Origin: an uncultured Myxococcales bacterium
GTDB taxonomy: Bacteria; Myxococcota_A; UBA9042
DNA length: 5,183 bases
NCBI GenBank assembly: GCA_937915965.1
Contig: CALGHC010000410.1
Coordinates: forward strand, 1-5,183
Reading direction: 5' to 3'
The position numbers were made by a program, and so were the translations under genes. The notes beneath the pieces are model-generated. The model was not told the DNA's origin and ran no database searches. It saw only the letters and a program-made list of their open reading frames with translations. This document shows positions 1 to 5,115 of the stretch, piece after piece (positions within the stretch are counted from its first letter, which is position 1; every line of letters begins with the position of its first letter).

Positions 1-181
1 CGGCCCCGTCGGCGCCGCGGCGACGCTCGACGCACCTGCGGCGCAGGCCTTCGACGGCGGTGTAACAGGCCTCTCCCTCCAGCCGGCGGATGACCCGGCC
101 CAGGGCTGAGGCCAGGTCGCGCACGTCGCGGTGGAGAGGTTCATCTTGGGGGCGTTCGGCGATGGGGTGGCTGTTGGGCAT
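1..181 (-). CDS. ppc: Phosphoenolpyruvate carboxylase, N-terminal fragment (runs off the left edge)
   Basis: Translating the minus strand from the ATG at 181-179 gives 60 codons that stay open to the window edge. After a variable start (MPNSHPIAERPQDEP), residues 16-60 contain LHRDVRDLASALGRVIRRL, then EGEACYTAVEGLRRR. This matches the conserved first helices of bacterial PEP carboxylases, where the E. coli enzyme has a comparable pattern of L-R-x-x-V-x-x-L-x-x-x-L-G-x-x-I, then G-E and V-E-x-x-R. PEP carboxylase converts phosphoenolpyruvate and bicarbonate to oxaloacetate in the cytoplasm, refilling the TCA cycle. Only about 60 of the family's roughly 900 residues are here, so no catalytic residue is visible. 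No strong Shine-Dalgarno stands before the ATG (only GGCGG), but no other ATG or obvious start fits the alignment better. A 141-bp gap and a possible terminator separate it from the upstream lipoprotein gene, so it probably has its own promoter. The call rests on remembered family patterns. Confidence 0.8.
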   Translation of the reverse strand, partial: MPNSHPIAERPQDEPLHRDVRDLASALGRVIRRLEGEACYTAVEGLRRRCVERRRGADGA

Positions 182-275
182 GATACCGCCGAGGCTAGCA
201 GATACGATGGGAGGCCGACACGATGCCCGGAAGTCCTTCGCTCACCGGTGCTGCGCACGCCGGCCTCAGGGGAGC

Positions 276-297
276 AAACGAGGTGGCTGGCACCTCG
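276..297 (-). terminator. Candidate intrinsic terminator after the lipoprotein gene
   Basis: On the minus strand a perfect 7-bp stem, CGAGGTG pairing with CACCTCG (plus-strand arms 279-285 and 291-297), closes a 5-nt loop and is followed at once by TTT (278-276) and then GCT. It lies about 25 nt past the stop of the papain-like lipoprotein gene and about 95 nt before the ppc start, the expected place for an end-of-transcript signal. The U-tract is short, so termination may be weak, Rho-assisted, or absent. Confidence 0.4.
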
Positions 298-322
298 CGC
301 CGCCGCGCCGCCGCCCCGCGAG

Positions 323-1114
323 TCACCTCGGCGGCGTCCCCTCACCGCCATCCCAGACGTCGTTTGGCGGCCGCGACGGCGATGGCGCTGCAGCTCGCGC
401 CGCTGGCAATCGGGCCCGCTGGACCATGTAGACGTGCGTGAGCGTGTAGCTGCGATAGTCCCCCGGCCGTGCCCGCCGGCCGCCCACGTAGCTGAGCATC
501 AGCGCCTCGCTGGATCGCCGATCCAGCCAGCCGACGAAGATCGCGCTGTGCACGCCGCGGTTGTACTGCAGGTTCACATACGACAAGAAATCGCCGGGCC
601 GCAGGCTGTCGGCCTCTGCATACGGTCCGCTCCTGTCGGTCTTGAACACGCGCCGACGCTGCTTGCGCTCAAGGCCGGCGCGCGCGTACACCGCGCTCGC
701 GTAGGTCCAGCACGAGCCGCGGATGACCTCGCCTGAGGCCACCATGGCGCGGCCGGTACGCAGGACCTGGCGACCAGCCGGGTCGGCGTTGGCTTCGGCA
801 GCGTCCAGCAGCGCCGGCAGGTGCGGGTCGTCGGCCGCGCCTTGACGCCAGATCCCAATCAGATCGCCTACGTCGGTGCTCCGTGAGCCTGAGGTCGCCG
901 GGCCCGCCGGGCGCGCCGGCTGCGTCTGGCGGTGGCGCGCGGAGCTGCCGGTGCGGCTGCGCCACGAGCTGTCGCGGCGTTGCGGCGCCGGGGCGCTGCC
1001 GCCGCAGCCGACGGCGACCGGCAAGGTGATCAGCATGGCGATCAGCAAGCCGCCGAGCGGGACGATGCCAGTGCCCAAGCGGCTGCAGCTTTGTTGATCC
1101 GAGCCAAGGCCCAT
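323..1114 (-). CDS. Predicted lipoprotein with papain-like (NlpC/P60- or CHAP-like) cysteine hydrolase domain
   Basis: This 263-aa protein starts at ATG 1114 and ends at TGA 325-323. A hydrophobic stretch (about 17-36) ends in AVGC, a plausible lipobox with lipidated Cys37, so the mature protein should be membrane-anchored outside the cytoplasm. Residues 38-80 are a low-complexity Pro/Ser/Arg/Gln linker. The recognisable domain spans about 115-235. GSCWTYASAVYARAG (133-147) puts Cys135 before a helix, as in papain-like peptidases and amidases. LRPGDF (171-176) resembles the PGD motif of NlpC/P60 and CHAP proteins, and VHSAIFVGW (188-196) supplies the likely catalytic His189. The third catalytic residue is not clear. 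Such enzymes often cut peptidoglycan peptides or other amide bonds, but the substrate here is unknown. A Pro/Arg-rich tail follows (235-263). The gene starts 14 bp after the stop of the acidic-protein gene, so the two are probably co-transcribed. The Shine-Dalgarno is weak (GGA), consistent with translational coupling. Lipoprotein call moderate; hydrolase fold fairly likely. Confidence 0.68.
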   Translation of the reverse strand: MGLGSDQQSCSRLGTGIVPLGGLLIAMLITLPVAVGCGGSAPAPQRRDSSWRSRTGSSARHRQTQPARPAGPATSGSRSTDVGDLIGIWRQGAADDPHLPALLDAAEANADPAGRQVLRTGRAMVASGEVIRGSCWTYASAVYARAGLERKQRRRVFKTDRSGPYAEADSLRPGDFLSYVNLQYNRGVHSAIFVGWLDRRSSEALMLSYVGGRRARPGDYRSYTLTHVYMVQRARLPAARAAAPSPSRPPNDVWDGGEGTPPR

Positions 1115-1128
1115 CTGGTTGCGTCCGA

Positions 1129-1845
1129 CTAGCCGCCCAGGGAACGCCGGAAGGCCGACTCCAACGCCCGGTCGTCGGCGTAGACCTCTTCGACGTTGGG
1201 CGAATCGATCAGCGCGGCGCGAAGCTTCTTGAGGGCGTGACGCGGGTTGCGGCCCTCTTGAGCGGCGACCAGGAGCTCGTCGGCGACCAGCTCGAAGGCG
1301 TCCTCGTTGATCTCTACCTGCTCTTTGCGATTGAGCTCGTGCAGCGTGATAAGTACGGCCTCGCGCAGCGCCATCGCAACAGCCTGGGCGTGCTCGGAGA
1401 GGGCTTCGGGGATCGCGTCGTCGTCCTCGCCGAGGTCCGCTGCGCCGTCGTCCTCGTCGCCGAGGTCCGCCGCGCCGTCGTCCGTTTCCGCATGGCCGGC
1501 CAGGTCAAGCTTGGCCGCCAGGTCGGCGTGTCCGAACGTGGCGTCGTCGCCGAGTTCGTCGCCGAGTTCATCGCCGAGGTTGGCGCGTAGGTCTCCGCCG
1601 AGGTCGTCGCCCAGGTCGTCGCTGGACGTCGGCGCGCGGCCTGTCGGAACATCGACGGCGGGGGCGGAGAGCCCGGCGCTGGCCCGCAGCGATGCGAGGG
1701 CCGCTGCGACCTCCGGATCGTCCAGGTCGACCTCCAGGTCGTCCAGGTCGTCGTCCTCTGCCCCGGCGAGCAGCGCGGCGCGGTCAGCGGCTGCGGCGTC
1801 CGTGGGTTCCTCGTCGAAATCACCTGCGCCAACATCGTGGGTCAT
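1129..1845 (-). CDS. Highly acidic repetitive protein of unknown function with helical C-terminal region
   Basis: I do not recognise this 238-aa protein. I chose the second of two adjacent ATGs (1845), because GGAG of a GGAGAG ribosome-binding site sits 5 nt before it; the ATG at 1848 is only 2 nt away. The reading frame stays open upstream to 2493, but that extension lies antiparallel in the next gene and is Arg/Ser-rich noise. Residues 1-145 are dominated by Asp, Glu, Ala, Leu and Gly. They include LGDELGDELGDD-type repeats (about 77-101) and a 10-residue duplication, DDGAADLGDE/DDGAADLGED (122-141). Residues 146-238 look folded and helical, with a mixed-charge pattern (ALREAVLITLHELNRKEQ, then FELVADELLVAAQEG and HALKKLRAALIDS). 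No signal peptide or membrane helix is visible, so it is probably cytoplasmic. An acidic disordered arm plus small helical domain suggests a binding or adaptor protein, but this is inference. The coding potential is supported by its good ribosome-binding site, its tight 14-bp link to the next gene and its coherent amphipathic C-terminus. Confidence 0.72.
   Translation of the reverse strand: MTHDVGAGDFDEEPTDAAAADRAALLAGAEDDDLDDLEVDLDDPEVAAALASLRASAGLSAPAVDVPTGRAPTSSDDLGDDLGGDLRANLGDELGDELGDDATFGHADLAAKLDLAGHAETDDGAADLGDEDDGAADLGEDDDAIPEALSEHAQAVAMALREAVLITLHELNRKEQVEINEDAFELVADELLVAAQEGRNPRHALKKLRAALIDSPNVEEVYADDRALESAFRRSLGG
1421..1480 (-). repeat. Tandem duplication of a 30-bp unit inside the acidic-protein gene
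   Basis: Bases 1421-1450 and 1451-1480 match at 27 of 30 positions. The unit is a whole number of codons and encodes the 10-residue duplication at residues 122-141. Shorter related repeats rich in GTCGCCGAG extend to about 1620 and encode the Gly-Asp-Glu-Leu stretch. This fits in-frame expansion of the disordered arm. Confidence 0.85.
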
Positions 1846-1895
1846 CATCTCTCCGCGGAATCTTCGTTTTTTCTGGGGCCACACCAAGAGTCGCG

Positions 1896-1916
1896 TTGGT
1901 CGCGGCCGGCGGCCAA
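1896..1916. repeat. Short inverted repeat in the gap between the MYXO-CTERM gene and the acidic-protein gene
   Basis: TTGGTCGC (1896-1903) pairs with GCGGCCAA (1909-1916) around a 5-nt loop, with one G-T pair on the plus strand, which becomes a C-A mismatch in the minus-strand transcript. It lies 12-32 nt past the stop of the TIGR03790 gene and about 50 nt before the start of the acidic-protein gene. No U-tract follows in the direction of transcription, so it is not a standard terminator. It could be an mRNA-stabilising structure or an operator, or simply chance in GC-rich DNA. Confidence 0.3.
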
Positions 1917-1927
1917 GTCTGCCTCGC

Positions 1928-3619
1928 TCACTTGGATCTGGCCACCTCAAATGGCCAAACAGGCCGCGCTCGTCGCCGCATCGCCACGCCGCACGCCGCC
2001 AGGCCCGCCAACCACAGCCACACGGTCCTCCCGCCGCTCGCCGGGCGCGCGCTGCAACCTCCAGCCTGGACCGAACCATCACCAGCGCCCGCCCCGGGTT
2101 CGCCATCTCCGCCATCTCCGCCATCTCCGCCAGCGTCCTCGCCGGGCGCACCGGCGCTGGTCGACGCGACGGTGAGGGTCCACGCCTGCCAGCCTTTGCT
2201 CTGCCAGACACCTGCCCCCGAATCGGACTTCGCAGCCTGGGCCACCGCCACCAGCGTGTGCGCGCCTGCGCTGAGCTCGATCGTCGCCGCCGCCCCCTTG
2301 GCGTCCGCGACCAGCACGTCGTCGACAAAGATCCGCAGCTGGCCAATCGGGTCGCCGCCGGCGTCCGCGATGATCTCAAGGTGGGCGCTCTGGTCGCCGT
2401 CGACCCACCCCTGGTCCGCGTCCATGGTCGTCGGGGCGACGGCAACAAGCGCGAGGGTCGGCCGCTTGGCGAAGGGCGCGACCATCGGGTCACCCAGGAC
2501 GAGGTTCATCCAATACAGATACGGCAGGTTCTGCCAGAACGCCTCGGCGAGGGTCGCGCCCGCGGCGTAGTCGACCAGGAACTGTCGCGACGGAAAGCAG
2601 TTGTTGAGGGGTTCGGAGACCGTGCCGTGTACTCCCGCTACGCCGGCGCGAACCCAGCGGCCGATGGAGACCTGCACCTGCGTGCCGCCGACCTCTGGCG
2701 CGACGAAGTTGTCGGGGTGCGCGCCAAAGCTGGTCAAGTTGTCGACCAGCGCGCCGGCCGCCCAGGTGTTGGCCTCGATGGTATCGCCGAGCTGCGCCGT
2801 GCCGGTGACAAAGGCGCCGAGGTGGCGGCCCGTCAGGTTGGTCTTGAAGTCTTCGATGGCCACCGGCGCCGGCAGCATGCCCTCGAGCTGCGCCTGGACC
2901 GCCGGATACTGGCCGTCGAGGGCCGCCCGCGCTTTGTCCGCGCCCTTCATCAGCAGCCACTGGGCGCCAAGATCGAAGGGCCGCGCCGCCAAGGCCGAGT
3001 CGATCAGCAGGGCGGCGTCGGCGTAGCTGTAGCCGTCCAGCGCCGTCACCAGCCACATGCGGTGGTTGTAGGGCCCGACCGTCTCTTCGAAGCCGGCACG
3101 AAACGGTCCTTTGGTGTACGGGTTGGACCAGGTCGCGCGCCACGCGTTGCTGTCGGCCACCTTGACCCCGGGCGGCATGCCGACCACGGCGACGTCGTCG
3201 GCCTTGCGCACCGAGCGGGCGATGGCCAGGGCCGCCGCCAGCGAGACCCGCAGGTTGCCTGGCTGGCCCGCGACAAAGAGCCGCCGCGGCATCCCGCGCA
3301 TCAGCACCACGGCTTCGATACGGGGCAGGGCGCCCGATTTGGTCAGGCAGTCGACCAGCGGCGTCACGATCTTGGCTTGAAATTCGCCGACAAGCAGGTC
3401 GGCGTAGGGCGGGACGTCCACCGTACACAGCTGCCCGGCCGGCAGGTGGCGTGCCTCGGCGTAGAGGTGCATCAGGTCGACGCTTGCTGCGGTCGCCTCG
3501 TTGGCGAGTACGGCGACGGAGTCGGGGCCGGGGACCGCGGCCGCCGGCGCCGATCGCGACAGGACGGCGCACATCGCCAACGCGGCGATGGTGGCGCTGT
3601 GGTGGACGGTGGTTGTCAT
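1928..3619 (-). CDS. TIGR03790 family secreted protein with Ig-like module and MYXO-CTERM-like sorting tail
   Basis: This 563-aa protein runs from ATG 3619 to TGA 1930-1928. A weak signal peptide occupies about 1-28: hydrophobic IAALAMCAVL, then SAPAAA as likely cleavage site; no Lys/Arg precedes the hydrophobic core. The TIGR03790 core spans about 31-385. Supporting marks are VAVLANE near the start, VVLMRGMP (104-111), VTALDGYSYADA with a nearby LLIDSAL (191-210), LVDNLTSFGAH (291-301), GVHGTVSEP (329-337) and the closing LGDPMVAPF (375-383). Residues 387-484 resemble an Ig-like beta-sandwich (LRIFVDDVLVADA, then IELSAGAHTLVAVA). A Gly/Asp linker (about 495-515) leads to the tail: GGCS with Cys522, hydrophobic TVWLWLAGLAACGVA, then MRRRAR. 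This is the MYXO-CTERM layout, known from Myxococcota proteins that myxosortases process for surface display. TIGR03790 proteins often carry such signals. The biochemical role of the family is not established. It lies 53 bp after the kinase gene. The tail extends 13 residues past the Arg triplet, longer than is typical. Confidence 0.88.
   Translation of the reverse strand: MTTTVHHSATIAALAMCAVLSRSAPAAAVPGPDSVAVLANEATAASVDLMHLYAEARHLPAGQLCTVDVPPYADLLVGEFQAKIVTPLVDCLTKSGALPRIEAVVLMRGMPRRLFVAGQPGNLRVSLAAALAIARSVRKADDVAVVGMPPGVKVADSNAWRATWSNPYTKGPFRAGFEETVGPYNHRMWLVTALDGYSYADAALLIDSALAARPFDLGAQWLLMKGADKARAALDGQYPAVQAQLEGMLPAPVAIEDFKTNLTGRHLGAFVTGTAQLGDTIEANTWAAGALVDNLTSFGAHPDNFVAPEVGGTQVQVSIGRWVRAGVAGVHGTVSEPLNNCFPSRQFLVDYAAGATLAEAFWQNLPYLYWMNLVLGDPMVAPFAKRPTLALVAVAPTTMDADQGWVDGDQSAHLEIIADAGGDPIGQLRIFVDDVLVADAKGAAATIELSAGAHTLVAVAQAAKSDSGAGVWQSKGWQAWTLTVASTSAGAPGEDAGGDGGDGGDGEPGAGAGDGSVQAGGCSARPASGGRTVWLWLAGLAACGVAMRRRARPVWPFEVARSK
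2101..2132 (-). repeat. 9-bp tandem repeat (about 3.5 copies) coding the Gly-Gly-Asp linker
   Basis: The plus strand shows CGCCATCTC repeated exactly three times plus CGCCA. In the minus-strand gene this reads GGC-GGA-GAT, so it encodes (Gly-Gly-Asp)3 in the flexible linker before the MYXO-CTERM-like tail. It is a slippage-prone site where copy number, and so linker length, could vary among strains without shifting the frame. Confidence 0.9.
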
Positions 3620-3672
3620 CGCGATGCCATGCCTTCATCCAGCCTGGGCAAGCTCGGCCCGGGCGCCCCGCG

Positions 3673-4968
3673 TCACTTTGGTTCGAGCGCCATGCCCAGT
3701 CGGGCGCCGGCGTTGGAGCGACCGAAGGCGGCGCGCAGCGCGGCGGCGTCGAGGCCGGTGTGGACCGAGAGCCACTCGTGATCGAGCTCGTCGACCGCAG
3801 CGATCATCCGTCGTGCCCAGGCGTAGCCGAGCTCCGCCAGGCCGGCCGCGTTGGCAGCCGTCGCGCTCGATTCGGCGCTCATGAAGGGCAGCGTGGCGAA
3901 GGCGAGGACCAGCAGCGTCGCGAATCGGTAGTCGTCGTCGAGGGCGTCCCTCGAGTAGTCCGCCACGCCGCCGGCGACGAGGCCCGCGTGGTAGCGGTCG
4001 ATCAGGGCGACCTGATGGGCCTGTCGCACCTCGGGCTCGACGCTGAGCGTGAGGAAGTAGGCGAGGTCGAACGCGCCCTTGCCGGTGCGCGTCGCCTGCC
4101 AGTCGATCAGGAGAAAGCGGCCGTCCTCGCCGCGCGGAAAGAGCATATTGCCCACCCGTGCGTCGCCGTGCAGGACGGTGGTCGGCGCCTGGCCGTCGCG
4201 CCGCCACACCACCCGCAGCAGGTCGCCAAAGAGGTCCGCGTCCGGTCCCTCAAAGAGGGTGCCGAAGTAGTCGATGATCGCGTCCGGCAGGGGCGGCAAG
4301 AAGGCAGCGGGGCCATCGGCGTGCACGCCGTCGGTGGTCCCCCAGTAGCGCGCGTGTTGTCTGGCGAGCGCCTCGACGGCCATCGGCGCCAGCTCGGCCG
4401 GGCAGCCGTCGGACTCGCGGATCTCGGTCGCGTCGACCAGGTCGAGCAGCACGCAGAGGTTGCCGGTGCCGCGGTGCAGCTCGGCCGCGTAGCAGGTCGG
4501 CGCGGCCACCGCCGGGTCGGCCGCGAGGTGCTGGTAGAAGCCGACCTCCTTGGTGTGGTTCTCCTGGATGATGTAGATGGCGTGGTCGCGCAGGTTCTGG
4601 GCGCGCGGCGCGAACTTGGCCAGCAAGCGCAGCTCGTGGTCGCCGTTGTCGTCTCGCCAGCCGACCAGGACCCGCGAGACCTGCGAGCGAAAGCCTTCGC
4701 CTTCTTTGAAGCGGGTGGCGACGAACGAGGTCACCTCGGCGTCGTCCCCGAGCGCGCCGCTGGCTCGTAAGCGCTCGATGGCCCAGCTCTGCCGCTCCAG
4801 CAGGTCGCGCTGGTCACGGGGAAAGGCGAGGCGCCTGCGGAACGTGCGGTCGGCCCAGGCGACCGCCATGAGCACACCGACCACCAGGCGAAAGATCAGA
4901 CCGAGGCTGAGGCGTCTGAGTTGGGTGACCACGGTGGGACTCGATTCGGTGGGAGACGCGCGGGACAT
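3673..4968 (-). CDS. APH/EcKL-like (CHK kinase-like) phosphotransferase with hydrophobic N-terminal segment
   Basis: This 431-aa protein is read from ATG 4968 to TGA 3675-3673. The frame is open upstream to a TTG at 5073, but that extension is low-complexity and aligns with nothing I know. Residues 22-38 (GLIFRLVVGVLMAVAWA) form a hydrophobic helix that could anchor or tether the protein to the membrane. The kinase-like domain covers about 60-400. Candidate ATP-binding Lys118 lies in LRLLAKFAP, and Glu141 in NHTKEVGFYQHL could be its helix-C partner. LHGDARVGNMLF (266-277) supplies catalytic Asp269 and metal-binding Asn274, and LIDWQ (287-291) supplies the metal-binding Asp289 equivalent to the DFG Asp. 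HGD-x5-N with IDWQ, and the E-x-x-F-Y helix, resemble EcKL/DUF227 proteins more than true aminoglycoside kinases. All key residues are present, so it is probably active on a small hydroxyl-bearing molecule. The substrate cannot be read from sequence. It is first in the co-directional group; no strong Shine-Dalgarno is seen. Confidence 0.84.
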   Translation of the reverse strand: MSRASPTESSPTVVTQLRRLSLGLIFRLVVGVLMAVAWADRTFRRRLAFPRDQRDLLERQSWAIERLRASGALGDDAEVTSFVATRFKEGEGFRSQVSRVLVGWRDDNGDHELRLLAKFAPRAQNLRDHAIYIIQENHTKEVGFYQHLAADPAVAAPTCYAAELHRGTGNLCVLLDLVDATEIRESDGCPAELAPMAVEALARQHARYWGTTDGVHADGPAAFLPPLPDAIIDYFGTLFEGPDADLFGDLLRVVWRRDGQAPTTVLHGDARVGNMLFPRGEDGRFLLIDWQATRTGKGAFDLAYFLTLSVEPEVRQAHQVALIDRYHAGLVAGGVADYSRDALDDDYRFATLLVLAFATLPFMSAESSATAANAAGLAELGYAWARRMIAAVDELDHEWLSVHTGLDAAALRAAFGRSNAGARLGMALEPK

Positions 4969-5115
4969 GTCAGCCGCGGGGGGCACGAGGCGGCAGCATA
5001 CCGCCGGGCCGCGAGGGTAGCCGCTGCGACACGCCGAGGACAGGGAAACGGTGGCGACGGGGTGCGGCTCCAATCCCGAGGCGCTTGCACGGACTTGCCG
5101 GCCGATGTACCCCCA
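4969..5115. other. Gene-free region upstream of the kinase gene
   Basis: No convincing gene lies between the kinase start and the tandem repeat. The region should hold the kinase promoter. The only -10-like hexamer near the start is TATGCT on the minus strand (5000-4995), without a recognisable -35 box at 16-18 bp, so no promoter is called. ORFs crossing here are Pro/Arg/Ser-rich and look like composition artefacts. Confidence 0.5.

Noticed and set aside
182..275. Promoter for ppc (TAGCCT or TATCTG on the minus strand)
   Set aside because: No matching -35 hexamer at a suitable distance for either candidate.
131..736. A 201-codon plus-strand open frame
   Set aside because: It overlaps the end of the papain-like lipoprotein gene and the ppc start on the opposite strand, both supported by motifs. 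Its own product shows none.
1849..2493. N-terminal extension of the acidic-protein frame
   Set aside because: It would overlap about 570 bp of the TIGR03790 gene in another frame, is Arg/Ser/Thr-rich noise, and ignores the good GGAGAG ribosome-binding site before the ATG at 1845.
2490..3638. A 382-codon minus-strand frame overlapping the TIGR03790 gene
   Set aside because: It is Arg/Gly/Pro/His-rich shadow sequence. Only its first codons (MKAWHR) are of interest, as a possible displaced start for the main gene.
1307..3781. An 824-codon plus-strand open frame
   Set aside because: It runs antisense across the acidic-protein gene and all of the TIGR03790 gene. Its product is Arg/Ser/Gly/His-rich with no recognisable domain, as expected for the complement of high-GC coding sequence, while the minus-strand proteins show clear family motifs.
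3451..4770. A 439-codon plus-strand open frame
   Set aside because: It is antisense to the kinase gene, which has intact catalytic motifs. The plus-strand product is Arg/Gly/Val-rich without motifs.
4995..5035. Promoter for the kinase gene (TATGCT as -10 at 5000-4995, or TACCCT about 20 bp further upstream)
   Set aside because: Neither hexamer has a TTGACA-like partner at 16-18 bp, and such hexamers occur by chance; myxobacterial promoters often diverge, so this cannot be decided by eye.
4969..5073. TTG-initiated extension of the kinase
   Set aside because: The 35 extra residues are low-complexity with no ribosome-binding site of quality; a GTG at 4986 is likewise unsupported. The ATG at 4968 fits the start of the basic/hydrophobic N-terminus.
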